Below are positions 18,890 through 30,916 of a stretch of 64,000 bases of DNA, piece after piece (the stretch's first letter is position 1; each line of letters begins with the position of its first letter). The notes under the pieces are model-generated. The model saw nothing but the letters and a program-made list of their open reading frames with translations. It was not told where the DNA came from and made no database searches. A program made the translations under genes and the position numbers. The stretch lies in assembly GCA_003956705.1 (NCBI GenBank), contig QZCP01000656.1, positions 1 through 64,000 of the forward strand, in the 5' to 3' direction. Source of the stretch: Brevipalpus yothersi. Taxonomy: Eukaryota > Arthropoda > Arachnida > Trombidiformes > Tenuipalpidae.

Positions 18890-20274
18890 ACCAATCTTGG
18901 TTTCCATTTCGAATTCAGTGCAGTCGAAATGGCTCCCTTGAGTAGATGATTACCAGAACCCAGAAAGAATCGATGTTGTCTGTTACTTTCTATTCTTTTA
19001 TTCTTCTTTTTCTCCTACATCTTCTTCTTATAATACACCAGAATTCTAGGATAAAGAAAGAAAGAGAGAGAGAGAGAGAGAGACCCAAAGGAAATGAATC
19101 TTATCCAACCTCACACCGAGATCTGATTCGCACGAATGAAATGGAGAGAATGAATATTATTATTAGAATATCGATTGCTTGTCAATCTTCTTCGGTGATA
19201 GATTGGAGTTTCAGTTTTCAAATTGCTTGACAATTCCAGAATCCAGTAACCTAACCCATTCATTTTCCTCTCCCTCAACTTTTCATCGTCAAGAATTTGC
19301 TAAGATAAGACAGTTTTTCTCTCTTTCCTCCCTTTCCGTTGAGACTGATGAATATACTGTTCATTGGTTCCATTTCCTAGTGCAAATACTAACAAAGCAC
19401 TGAGCTCGATTCTCTTCTCTCCATCTTGATCTAAGGTACACCATAGTATTGATGAAAGAGCCTAAATTTATCTGTAAGGTTTCTACTCCATCTTCATGGC
19501 TTTCCTATCCATTTCATGGTCTCTACAGAGCTTTTTTCAATCCTAAAATAAGTTCACTTTGAATCCTCATAGACTCACACATATTTCTTTCTCCCCCTTC
19601 CTTTGCCTTCAACCTCTACCATAGATCGATGTTTACATCATTACTTGAACAGTATTCTTATTCCTTCTCATTCTTTCTCACTAACTACTCAGCGCCTCGA
19701 GGAATCAACGAAATGAGGAGAAAAAAATTCTCGATGAACTGCTATGTCAAGAGACTCGTGATAAAAAATGCGCAAAAGATGTCTATGATCGTCGTATAAG
19801 GCCATCAGGCTCAGCAAATTATTCTGACAGCCAAAATGCAAACACTTCCGATCCAGACAAAGGTAAGCCATCATCATCATAATGAATGTTGCCACTGTCA
19901 AATTTTAGAGTAGCTCTCAAGATGATGAACTAATTTTACCAGAAGCATCAGAGAGGTAGGAAATTGCTATCTCTCTTCCAGAATTCTAACGTTATTTTCG
20001 AAAATTCAAGCAACTTGGAATCTCACACCAATTGTTATCATTTATCTATCCGAATTTCCACTCGTCCTGTGTGAGGCTAGTGTTCCTGATCGTGAGAGTT
20101 GCCATGTGTTAACCTATCATAATTGATACCGGCTAATACTAAATAATAGCTTATATTCAGCTTGTGTGAGTGTCAAGATCAATGTTTCACTGGTTCATAC
20201 AAGTTCAATAATTTATTTCCTGCTACAATAGTCATGCAAAAAGAACATCAGATTCGAGAATTCTGCCTCATTTT

Positions 20275-20355
<81 letters not shown>

Positions 20356-21046
20356 TCTTTTCTTCATCATTGTTCAAGACTATACTTTGAATGGCAATCA
20401 ATTCACCTCGACCTCTTTTTTTGTCTCTCTTTTTTGTCTCTCTCTCTCTCAGATGGTCCATGCGTGGTCACCGTCAATATAATGGTTCGAAGTATAAGCA
20501 AGATTAGTGACCTTGATATGGTAAGTGAATTACATGGATAATAGTGATAATAATAGTACAATAATGAATCAATTAATTCGAAAACGCATGCATTACATTC
20601 TCGACTTATGATACACTTCTGCTGTACTTATAATTTTTTTTGTTAGTTAGAGAAAGAGATAGGAAGAAGATAACTATATATTAATACCTCATCCTGTTAA
20701 TACTCATCAAGAAGTTCAAGCATGACAAGAAACATGAGGTTATCAGATCTATGCCTACTTTTGTAACGGAAAAATTGATCCATTTTATGACACTTAACAT
20801 GGCTTCACCGATCAATACCATCATCATATAACCATTCACAGAATCGGAAGTAGTTCATTTTAACACTTCCTCTCACCAAAGAATGGTGTCTATGTCAGAT
20901 TCCTTCTTCTATTTGGCTATCCCTCTTCAATTCTTGCCTGTGGACCTACTCTATTTTAACAGTAGTGGTAGTACACTATGACATACATGTCCATCATCAT
21001 AGGATAATGCCCGAGATCAATATCGCCCAGAACACTTTCGACAATT

Positions 21047-21099
<53 letters not shown>

Positions 21100-23552
21100 A
21101 TCCCTTTATTGTGCTTCCGTCTAGCATGACAGAGAAAATCAAAAAGCAAGCCAACTACTGTCAAGTCAGCTTCTGACGAGTGATCCTGAGGGCCAATAGT
21201 TAGATATTAGAAATGAAATTTCATGTTGAGCTTGATAATAGGTGCGTGAAAAATTCAGACAATATTCCCGGGCTCATGGGAGACTCTCAACTTTCACTCA
21301 ATCATTAGGATGAACTCATACAATGAGAAGAAGAGAAAGAATCTCTTGATGTTGTTCAATAATTGATCGAAAAATTTGCTCGCTATTCCCAATGGCTAAA
21401 ATACTCTGAGCAAAGGATTGACTAGAAATGGCTATAAAAAAGTTGGCATTTCAAAAATGCTCATAATCAGAACATTGTTGATCCCTAATGGAAAAGAGTC
21501 AATCTCGAAGCAAAGTGAGAATTCATCAAAAGGAAGTTAACGATAATTCTTGTTCTTGTTTTCCTCTTTTATCGAAATGCTCTTAGGAATACTCTACTCA
21601 ACTCACTTTCCGGCAAGAGTGGACAGACACAAGACTCAGTTTCACTCATCATTTCAATCGAACTGGTATCAAAGCGATCACCCTACAGGAACCGGAAAGG
21701 ATCTGGAAACCCGATATATTTTTCAAAAATGAAAAGGAAGGACATATCCATGAGATGATCTTGCCCAATGTCTTCATACGACTTGGTCATGAGGGAAGTG
21801 TTCTGTTCTCTCTTCGATTATCTCTTGTTCTTTCATGTATGATGAATTTAAAGTACTATCCATTGGATAAGCAAGAGTGTGCAATCATAATGGCTAGCTG
21901 TGAGTACATAATTAATCTTGATTTCATATTACTATTATTCAAAAGGCTCTATGCTGTTTGTATAATGCCCATCATCAACATCTCATTTTCATCTCATGAT
22001 CGATATTGTCTGAGATAATGTTCCAAGAAACGCTTTCTTTCTTTCTCTCTTTTTTTTCTCTTTCCCTTGTTTTCTCTCTAAATTATACATGATCCATGTA
22101 CTTTGTTTAAGTCAAGAAGCTTCTCAACTTACATGATGAGATTTTTTTCTTCCACTTTCTTAACTTCCACTAGACGGGTACACAGAGAGCGATATTGTTT
22201 TCAAATGGAAAGAAAAGAGTCCAGTGCAAGTGGCACCCTTGCATCTTCCAACATTTGAGCTCGATAAAAATGAAACTGGCATCTGTACAAGTCAAACAGC
22301 TACAGGTATTCCTTGATATTTTCTTTGGCATCTTTGATATTCATTAATTATGATAATTTTTGATGGTTTATTTGGTATTATTTACTTTTGTTTCTTTCTT
22401 TTAGAATGACAATTGTTACTTTGATTTTATTCCTTTCTTTGGCTGATTTTTTGTGTTCTCATTTGATTACTTTGAAGTTTTTTGATCAATTTGACAAGTT
22501 GAGTTATGGTATTCTTACTAGGAGTTTCTTAAGTGAAGTTACAGTCCAATTATAAATTGTCTTACTTTTCTTCAAATTTTTTTCCCTCTTTCAGGAACTT
22601 ACAGTTGTATTGAATTGAAACTAACATTCAGGCGAGAATTCAGTTTCTATTTGATTCAAATATATATACCATGCATAATGTTGGTCATCGTTTCCTGGGT
22701 ATCCTTCTGGCTGGATCCCAATGCCATTCCTGCGAGAGTATCTCTCGGGGTGACCACCCTACTGACCATGGCCACCCAAATTTCGGGTATTAACGCTACT
22801 CTTCCACCTGTGAGTTACATAAAAGCAATAGATGTATGGACAGGAGTTTGCTTATTTTTTGTGTTTGGAGCACTTCTCGAATTCGCCTTGGTTAATTATG
22901 CGTCTCGAAGTGATGCTCATCGGGTTGCCCGAAAAAAACATGAAGGTAAAGGTAATTCTGGTGATCTAGCATTTTATTTACATGTTGAATTATTCATGCT
23001 TACTATCATTATTATAATATTCTAACATTTTGAAATACTTTTGTTTCTCCTCTCTACACCTACATACATAGATCATCAGTATAGACAAGTTGAACATGTT
23101 TTAGGAGGACAAATAGAATGGGATCCACCATGGCAAAGAAAATGGGAATCAAGATTAGAATCTAAGTCCAATGGATTTCCGTTTCCTAATACTGACAATA
23201 CCTTAACTGTACGATCAAGTATAATGGTATGTTCTCAAATTATTGATCACAATAGAGGCTTGATCTTGATATTTTTTCTTCTTATTCTTTTCCTCAGAAA
23301 CCTTCCCAACAGCAGCAGCAACAGAGTAAAGGAGGAATAATCTCAACGCCAATCATAGACAGTAAATATCATCGAATAGATGCTCAAAATGAAAAGAAAC
23401 CTCAATGGCTAGATAGATGGTTGAGAAATTTTCAATCTCGCTCCAAGCGAATCGATGTACTTGCTAGAATCACTTTTCCCACAATGTTCAGTCTTTTCAA
23501 TTTAGTTTATTGGCTAGCTTATGTGAGATATTCGCCGGAGAAAAATAAGTGA
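18235..23552 (+). CDS. GluCl: Glutamate-gated chloride channel subunit (8 exons)
   Basis: Exons 18235-18341, 19693-19862, 20453-20520, 21587-21899, 22174-22305, 22595-22945, 23072-23226 and 23298-23552 agree in phase, giving 516 aa. There is a signal peptide (LIRSFFSLWIITLAWII), then the ILDELL...YDRRIRPSG motif of invertebrate anion channels. The Cys-loop is CMMNLKYYPLDKQEC. A second cysteine pair (GICTS...GTYSC) is present, as in GluCl and glycine receptors. TM1 begins FYLIQIYIPC. TM2 has PARVSLGVTTLLTMATQ with Ala between Pro and Arg, the anion-selectivity signature. TM2-3 reads SGINATLPPVSY, diagnostic of GluCl rather than HisCl or GABA receptors. TM3 keeps the VWTG glycine, the macrocyclic-lactone contact known in nematode GluCl. 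A Gln-rich M3-M4 loop precedes TM4. It mediates fast inhibitory glutamate signalling in neurons and muscle (family knowledge). The N-terminal linker has two extra cysteines (LLCQETRDKKC). Poly(A) signal at 23624-23629. Confidence 0.95.
18838..18886. repeat. (CT)n microsatellite in GluCl intron 1
   Basis: An uninterrupted CT run in the intron. Confidence 0.95.
19064..19082. repeat. Short (AG)n run in GluCl intron 1
   Basis: About nine AG units, opposite in strand polarity to the CT tract 180 bp upstream. Confidence 0.85.
20279..20347. repeat. (CT)n microsatellite in GluCl intron 2
   Basis: About 69 bp of pure CT in a 590-bp intron. A second CT stretch (about 20434-20450) forms the pyrimidine tract of the exon 3 splice acceptor at 20451-20452. 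Confidence 0.95.
20521..21586 (+). other. GluCl intron 3 (1066 bp)
   Basis: Donor ATG|gtaagt and acceptor tgctcttag. It contains a CTTT tetranucleotide array at 21059-21099. I see no exon inside. Confidence 0.6.
21059..21099. repeat. (CTTT)n microsatellite
   Basis: About ten tandem CTTT units directly after a short CT run, in GluCl intron 3. Confidence 0.93.
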
Positions 23553-25086
23553 AAAATCAAAAAAATCAATTCCCATAGCCTTTTTTCTCATGGTGACTCA
23601 ATCATATTCCAGAAAAACGAACCAATAAACTAAACTAGCCGTTGTTGTCTATTGTTGATAAATAAACAAGAATTTTTCTCTTTTTCAAATCTGATTGCAT
23701 CCGACACCGTGAAACATGCTCCCTTCATCATCATTATTCCTTCATATCTGGATGATAATTTAGTTCACAAGAATAGTAGAACTCATGCTATCAATGGTAT
23801 CATTTTCCTTGTCAGCCAATTTGCATCTAATTAACACGAAAGGTTAATGAAACTCCCATTGATGAGATTGATCCGTATGATTGCATTGCTGAAGCAGAAG
23901 TATTCCCTAGAATACTTCTTGATGTTTTCTCCAAGAATGCAAATTTTCATAGAGAAATACAAGGTTGACGAGTCATGAGCTTCCTTCTGGTGGTAGAGAA
24001 TATGCCTTGATGAACTTCTTCATGAACCTAAAAGGAGATATTGAAACTTTATATCAATGAAAGGTACACCTCTGATGCTGTGTCGTTTGTTGAATCAGAT
24101 TGTTTTTTGATGAATTGAGGAACACTGACGATAAAAACTCCTGTAGAACAACCGATTCCTATCAAAGCTCAACTCGGTATTTATTAGCTACAAAATTCTT
24201 ACTTTTCACTATGAAAAAAACAAATTACATGTTGTATTTTGTAAGCCTTGGTGGAGCGTTGAACTCTCAGAGTATATGTCCAATCATAGCCTGAATGAAC
24301 TTAATTTAGGTGATGGTGACGAGACAGTATGATTAGAAGCAAGGACAAACTAAACTTGTTCATCAAGTATCAGGCTTTCTGATTGAAAAATAATTTCAAG
24401 ATGAATGATCTTAAAAAGTAGTAGAAGCGCGTGTACTTTGTTTCGTTTATATTAGTTACCGAAAGAGTGACTCAAGCTTCGTCAGATTGGTATGGTAAAT
24501 TAGCATAGCTGAATATGATCAGATCTTGTCAGCTGGTCATTAATTAAATGACAATAAGAAAAAAATCACAACCACAACAGTAAGCAAAAATATCGAATTA
24601 AATTGAGGATATAAATATCAGAAGCATTAACGTCTCTCTCTCTCTCTCTCTTATTTCCGAATCTCATCATAATCAAGTACCCTATTGCGTGTATGTTGTT
24701 ATAATAATATGAAAATGTAAAGATAAATAATAATCAAAATTATTACCAATTTTTCCTTCAACTCTTAACGAGATTGACTGACTAATCGTCTCATTCATAT
24801 ATGATTACGAATTGAAAACCACAGCGTTGATTATGAGCTTTAGCAATTTTGTTCTGCTTCAATTACGTCTCTTGCGTGCGAGCCACGATATGTGGCTGTA
24901 TGCGTGTACGAAAATAAAATACAAAATTTCAATCTCTCTCATGAAAACACTTAAAGTTTGATCAAATTATCGTGTTTGACATTGAACTAGTCCCCTTGAA
25001 AAAAAGTGTAAGTGATTATCAACTCTCAAAGCCATCCCATTCACTACAGGAGCTAATCCAGAGGCGACATGATAACTTTTTTCGGG
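23553..25086. other. GluCl 3' UTR and spacer
   Basis: The GluCl poly(A) signal is at 23624-23629. The following 1.4 kb is AT-rich and shows no supportable gene. It includes a short CT run at 24632-24651. Open frames near 23652 and 24100 have no coding character. Confidence 0.5.
24632..24651. repeat. Short (CT)n run
   Basis: About ten CT units in the intergenic spacer. Confidence 0.85.
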
Positions 25087-25093
25087 TATAAAA
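25087..25093 (+). promoter_or_regulatory. TATA box of the small secreted peptide gene
   Basis: A consensus TATAAAA preceded by GGG lies 156 bp before the start codon of the peptide at 25243. A TCATCT initiator-like site follows about 25 bp later. This is one of only two strong TATA boxes correctly spaced before a gene here; both precede genes for secreted proteins. Confidence 0.7.
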
Positions 25094-25242
25094 GAGCGAA
25101 AAAAATTTAGTCATCTCATCATTCACTCTCGAAAACTTTTTCGAGTGAACAGCAGCAACATTTGAGCAATATATTATCTCAACCATTCAACCAAGTGTTT
25201 CTTGTGTGAGAATTATTTTTCCATCTTTGCTTCGAAATCAAT

Positions 25243-25353
25243 ATGAAGTTTTCTTACGTTTTTGTTCTTGTTCTCGCCTCGATCGCCGCTTTCATGGGAT
25301 CTGCTGAAGCCGGTGGAAAGAAGAGCAAGGGAAAGAGTGGTAAACACGGCTAA
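25243..25353 (+). CDS. Small secreted cationic peptide precursor (36 aa)
   Basis: A complete single-exon frame encodes 36 residues: a classic signal peptide (MKFSYVFVLVLASIAAFMGSAEA, cut expected after AEA) and a 13-residue mature peptide, GGKKSKGKSGKHG, rich in Gly, Lys and Ser with no acidic or hydrophobic residues. The gene has a TATA box at 25087, a purine context before the ATG (atcaATATG) and an AATAAA at 25589-25594, so it looks like a genuine short transcription unit with a 235-nt 3' UTR. The AT-poor codons (GCC, GGA, AAG) stand out against the AT-rich flanks. No family recognised. It could be an antimicrobial, salivary, venom-like or matrix peptide. If a downstream exon exists, the stop codon would rule out extension in this frame. 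Confidence 0.72.
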   Translation: MKFSYVFVLVLASIAAFMGSAEAGGKKSKGKSGKHG

Positions 25354-26282
25354 TTGTGGCCTGGATCCATGAAACTGGGACGAATTTTCTCTATCTTCAT
25401 CTCGGATCTCAATGGATGATATATCTCTAATTTTGTGTGAGAATTTTTTTTAAATTTTATTTTTCTACTTACTTTCTAGTGATTCCAGTCATGTTTCTGA
25501 TTCCTGTATAGTACATAGTTTATCTTGCAGCGCTGATAGCTTAGGCTAACAATTTTTCACTCTCATCAATCCTCTGTTACAATGAAATAATAAACTCTTT
25601 CGTTCCATATATGCTGGATTCCTTTCCTTTTATTGGTGAATTTCATCTTTCTCTACATTCTCTAAAAATTTCCGACAATTGAAATCATAGCTCATCTGAA
25701 ACTTGAAGAATCTATGTTGCCTTGAGAAACTATGATAGCTCATGATGAAGTGCTCCTCAATGAAGTTTGGATAAACCTTGAGTGCAAGAGAATTGAAAAT
25801 TATCCTAAATTTGAAACGAACAATCCTCACAGAGATAAGGAGTCCATCTGAACTAGGGTAAAAATCCCATAATTTCAAGCCGGAATCGCAGTAAGATCTC
25901 GGTCTAGATCTTGGTGCACTTATTCGATTGTCCCTTTACTTTTTAATTAGATTGTTCGATCAGAATGTCAAGAGCTAAGATTATTATTATTGTTATTTTC
26001 ATAGAAATGAGTTTATGTTTGTATGCAAAGAATTACTCCTGCTCTGAATGTTTGACAGAGTGTAACAGAATATGATCTGATCGTACTAAAGAATTTTAGA
26101 GAGAACATGCTCCAAATCAAGTCAAAGAATTATGAGATGAAAAATCGTTCTTTTTAGAATTTTTACAATCATTAACAAATATATAGGAGCAGGGTGAATA
26201 TGCAAGAAAAGAAAAAAGTTTCATCATCTAGTCAAATATTATCCAAATTTCATCCCTAAGAATAAATCAAAAATATGACCCT
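25354..26282. other. Peptide 3' UTR and spacer to FAM91A1
   Basis: Holds the peptide gene's poly(A) signal (25589-25594) and AT-rich DNA containing the FAM91A1 3' UTR. An 82-codon minus frame at 25630-25878 has no support. Nothing else seen. Confidence 0.45.
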
Positions 26283-29190
26283 CTAAGACCACCTAGAAAC
26301 CTTCTTATCCTTGAACATCAGATCGTTAATGGGCAGAGGCACTTGATTTTTTGCCAAAAAATGCATGATATGGTCTTTATAAGAATTATCATCTTTATCA
26401 CCGGTTGGCATCAGTTCTAGACATTCTAGGACAAATTTCCCAACTTCAACACAAAGTTGACTGTTGCTCTTTACATTGTCACCCAAACTAGAGAGTAAAA
26501 AAATTTAATCAGAAACAGTATAAGAGGAGTAAGAAGATTGGATAAACTATAAAAGCGTGATCTTACTTACACAGAGGAATCAAGAAGATTCTGCCTCAAA
26601 AGCCTATTGCACACTCTTTTATTCAAAGCTCTATCAAACAGCGGAATTCCAAAATTACAGTCCAACAGTGTCCAATAATCATGCTCATTGTCTTCTTCTT
26701 GAGCTCTTTCAGCATTATCATCAATTAAACCTTGTCTTTGGTAATAAAAAAATAAAGGATGCCTGATTAGGGTTGCAAACCCACATGTTTTGGTTAAATC
26801 AACTTTTCTCGATAGCTCAACTATGGCTGGATGATCCTCGAATGAATGATCCATCGAATCAAGACTTGTCTGACTCTCAGAGTTGGAAAATGGGAATGGT
26901 ATATAAATAAGATCATCGAAAGGAAAGTCACTCTTTTTCACATATCCTTGCATGAGCACTGGAGATGAGGTAAGCATATCATTAACAGCGTGAAGAGCAT
27001 TCTCAATGGGAATTTTAGCTGCATCTCTCCCCCATGGAGTTAAATAAAGCGAGTCAAAACCTCTAAACATATCGGGAAGATTTTCCAATCTTTGGTTTTT
27101 CGTTAAAAGAAGTGAAGGAGGTCCAAAACCGGTAGCCTCATAGATATAGAGAGAAAACCATATAGAATTGATTAGTGGGCAGCAAGGTCCAAAGAAAGGC
27201 AAGGTTAAATTGCTGATAAGACGGCTTTCTCTACTTATTGGAGCTATGGAGAGAAGAGCAGCATAGTTTTTACTCAGAAGCCTCTCAGTGATTTCGGCGT
27301 CCAAATTCATAAGGCTATCGCAACGTATGAGATCCAAGCCTAATCCTTGTGGTTCTGTCGATTGTCTCGGTGGTGAATTCGATTGCTCATGCACGGAATT
27401 ACTTAAGTCTTCAGATATAAGAGATCCAGTGAGGGAAGGATTGTTCCGTAAAAATTGAACTGTACGGTAGAGCATAATTGCGTTGAGAAAATATCGCTCA
27501 GCTTCATCACCTTCCTCTTCAACATTTATGCTATGAATTTCAGATAGCTCCGCAAGAAGACTATCTAAAGACTCATCAGACAATTTTCCAACCTCGAACA
27601 TGGTCACAGCATGTGTTTTGAGACCAGAAGATAAATTTCCCATCATCAAGAAGGCAACTAACGTGGAATCATAGAAGAGTGCTAGACGCTTGCTATGGGT
27701 TGTAGAATCAGAACGATTGAGTGAATCATCAGCAGAACTGGAGTCTGGCGACCCAACATTTGCTTCACTTTCAGTGCGAGATGAGGAAGATTCGTTGATG
27801 TCTTGCATCAGTTTACTTAATTGCTGGGAAGCTTTACGGTCACGATTCAGTGTTCCTGATATGCTATTTTTCCATGACAGATGACATCTTTCAAGAGAAA
27901 GCTCGGGATTCTTCTTGTAAGCAATTCCAAGACGACAGAACATCGAAATAGCATTTTTTATCGAGACCAAATCGATTCGAAGAATATTGGCAAGTTCAAT
28001 CACCGGAGTCTTCTCATCGATGGAGACAAAAATTTTGTACAACAAGGTTTCCAAATAATCTCCTTGCACGCGATTCATAACGAAACCTTTCAAGGGAGGC
28101 ATAATTATCAAATCATGATCACCTATCGGAACATCAAGATATATAAGGCCTTTCAAATACAAACTCCTAACATCACGCTCATGAAATTCACCAGCTACAA
28201 TTCCAGCTCCATCAACTGCATTATCATCAGCTATAATAGCATCAATAACGGCTCTTTCTGAAGGTGAAACCATGTATCTTCTGTGAATAGAGGAAGATTT
28301 TCATTGAGATGCATAAAATTCAGACCGATTGGACAATCCTTGAGAGGGTAATCTATGATGAGAGTTTTAGAAATTCGGTTGCTTAGAGAAAACCTCATTC
28401 TTCATCATCTGGACTCGCTGGATTGGTTTGATTCTCAATCCAAATAAAAAACAATGAATAATTAAATTTGAACAAGAAGATACTCACATATCGTCTTCAG
28501 TTATGTAGCCTGGATTAACTTTCCACCAGTATTCAATAACAATATTTTTAACCGGCCTCTTGGGTAAGAGCTCTCGTATTGGTCGTCTAATAATTCCGAG
28601 GAAGATTCGAGATCGACACTGATTCATGAGATCAATATATTGATTTCTTCCAATACCTAATATTCTTAGACAATCAGCGGCCGTGAAATTAGGTAAAATA
28701 TCATAACTTTTTTCTCTCTCCAATAAGTCTTGTATCATGCCAACATAGTATTGGAAAGGTGTGATCCTCATCCCATAGACGATAAAGTCAGAAAGGTGAT
28801 ACGGAAAAACCATCAAATGTTGCCTACTATAGCGAAGAAGTTCCACATAATAGGTTTTCTCCTCTTTCATTACTGTGCGTACTGTAACAAGATATTGTAT
28901 GGGGGAGATAAAAGAGTTCGAATTGTGTTAACTAATCAAACAATTAAATAAGTAGTAAAGTTATGAAAAATTGTAGCCATCTAGGTAGCAACACAGGATC
29001 ATTACATCAAAGTATTAATGAGGTGTGAAGGTTGCTTACCAATGTTGCCACGATATCGGAGTTGATGCTTAATGCTATAGTCCAGAATCTCTTGATTATA
29101 ATTATTTCGAGTTGCAAGATAACTTTTGACCTTATTACTGAGCTCATCCCAAGATAGGTTCTTTTGGATGCTGGCCTCAACTTCTTCCAT
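26283..29190 (-). CDS. FAM91A1: FAM91A1 family trans-Golgi tethering protein (4 exons)
   Basis: Exons 29040-29190, 28488-28872, 26571-28280 and 26283-26487 join in phase to 816 aa (vertebrate FAM91A1 is about 838). The N-terminal block is strongly diagnostic: SIKHQLRYRGNI, YVELLRYSRQHLMVFPYHLSD, LPNFTAADCLRILGIGRNQYIDLMNQCRS, GYITEDD, IYLDVPIGD, and GFVMNRVQGDYLETLLYKIFVSID. The C-terminal half (FAM91 C-domain) contains SFPFDDLIYIPFPF and the family ending LMFKD...W. A Ser-rich linker lies near 290-320. FAM91A1 binds TBC1D23 and the WDR11 complex and helps golgins capture endosome-derived vesicles at the trans-Golgi (family knowledge). Introns are 83-207 bp. The start ATG (MEEVEASIQKNLSW) aligns with the family's N-terminus. 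Confidence 0.95.
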
Positions 29191-30372
29191 TTTTATTATG
29201 ATTGAATATGGATATGTGATGATCTATGTAATTTGATCAATCTTTATCTTGCTTTCATGAGATCAATACGGAAAAGGAGATCAGCAAGAATTTAGCTTGA
29301 TGATGATTGATCACCATCACAGCTCCCAGGAATGGATTTAATTATTCTTTTGTCACTCTGCTTAGATGATCTTTAACTTTACTGAAACACTCAAGTCTAT
29401 CAGCTTGATTAAATGAAAAGCAACATCAACCAGAGAGATGTTGTGGAAGTACGGTAAGTTGTCCACAAACTTTCCACAATTGAGGTGAAGAATCAAAATT
29501 CATCGAATATCCTTCACATGACTTCACTTCACTCAACTTCACATGTCTGGTTGATATGTTGTTCCCAAAGATGGTAAATGTCCAACATAATCACATTGTC
29601 CAAAGGTAACACACACAAATCAGATTTGATTTCAATATGATTGTGATACATTTTTTCCTCTTTCACTTTGTGATTTTTGTAAACAATAAATGTTTTGATT
29701 CGATGCAACATGCGTGCTCAAAGTCGCGCCTATTAATGTGCAACTTGAATGATGTGTTTAATAATGTAGTCGTTCAGGTCTTTCTGGTCGAAAAAATTAG
29801 CGTTCTTAATCAAGATGGAAGAATAAAGAATGCAATGATTATTCGTGATTAATATTACGATGTAAGTTCAAGGCTTAATATTTTGGATAGGTAATTAGAA
29901 GAGAGGTTGGAAGAGAAATAAGTGAAAGAAAGAAAGGGAAAAGAGATTGATTCCAAGGAGCTGAATGATGATAACTTCTTCGTCTTAATTCAGTTGGTCA
30001 AGATTCCTATAATTAATAATGCAATTGGAGAGCGAAATTTTTGGACTGTTCATCAATTTTCAGTATGGGTTTTTTTGTGAAATTGATGACTGACCTCATC
30101 TTCTTCACCCCATGATCAAAATCCAACTGGTCCAAAGAAAGGAAGAATATTTTCCATGATAAGTATGATTACAATGTCAAAAGTTGTTGCATCGAATTGA
30201 TGGAAAAAAAGCCAAAAAAATGCTTCTATTTCAGTCTCTGAATAAATTACCTTAGAAAGGTATGAACATCTTCACAACTTGATGCGTTTTCGTGTGTGAT
30301 TTTTTCTCATAAGTTAATTTATTGATTTGGGTGAATATTTGAGTTTACTTATTGAATTTAATATATCTAACC
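29191..30372. other. Spacer between FAM91A1 and the 30.4-kb gene
   Basis: 1.2 kb between divergent genes, so it must carry both promoters. It is AT-rich with no repeats and no convincing frame. Confidence 0.45.
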
Positions 30373-30916
30373 ATGAATCATCTTGCTAATTTACGTCGAA
30401 AAATCAGCGTAAATGATGAAGAACAGCGAAGAGTTTATCTTGGAAAGGTTTGTTTATTTTTTGCTTCTTTTCAAACTATCAACCATTTGTGTTGATAATG
30501 AAAATATAATTAATTTTTTCCATTCATTAACTCAGCAAGCTCTGCTTAAAAGATATTACGATGAGAGTGGTAAACCAATTTTCAAAGTTGATCATGATAT
30601 CGAACAAAGTTTGGATGTAAAACGAATGGATGTCGTTTCGAGAGCTTGTTCAAGTACTGGCCGTAATAAGGCAAAAAATATTCGACACTTTCGCTTCAAA
30701 GATCAAATGTATCAATCTCCTGATCTTCCAATACTTCATAAACCAACACCTCATGTTGATAATGTTGATAAAACAAGTTCCGAAATAGCTCCAGAAGAGA
30801 TGGAAAAATTAGAATATCTCTTCTTCGACAGATCATCATCGGAACCATTGTCATCACCACCGAACTTTGGATCATATTCATCTGATTTCAGTATCAACTT
30901 TGGCTCGCAGTTCTGA
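30373..30916 (+). CDS. Uncharacterised 151-aa protein (2 exons)
   Basis: Not recognised. Exon 30373-30447 (MNHLANLRRKISVNDEEQRRVYLGK) joins exon 30536-30916 in phase 0 across an 88-bp intron (gtttgt...aactcag). The N-terminal 60 residues are charged and probably helical (RRKISVNDEEQRRVYLGKQALLKRYYDE). The middle is basic (RACSSTGRNKAKNIRHFRFKD). The C-terminal third is Ser/Pro-rich with an acidic EEMEKLEYLFFD helix and ends in SSDFSINFGSQF. There is no signal peptide, membrane segment or zinc motif. Coding support comes from clean splice sites and codon-boundary agreement. It may be a lineage-specific nuclear protein (inference). Confidence 0.65.

Larger units (their letters stand above)
18342..19692 (+). 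other. GluCl intron 1 (1351 bp)
   Basis: Donor AAG|gttagt and acceptor actactcag, both matching phase 2. It contains the CT microsatellite at 18838-18886, a short AG run at 19064-19082 and an AT-rich filler. I see no further exon in it. Confidence 0.6.

Noticed and set aside
18841..19082. CRISPR-like or satellite array
   Set aside because: Only simple dinucleotide runs with no repeat-spacer structure; the window is eukaryotic.
20162..20482. Long open frames on both strands rich in Ser-Leu or Arg-Glu
   Set aside because: They are created by the CT microsatellite, which has no stops in any frame. The same holds for frames at 17234-17510, 18747-18945 and 52418-52862.
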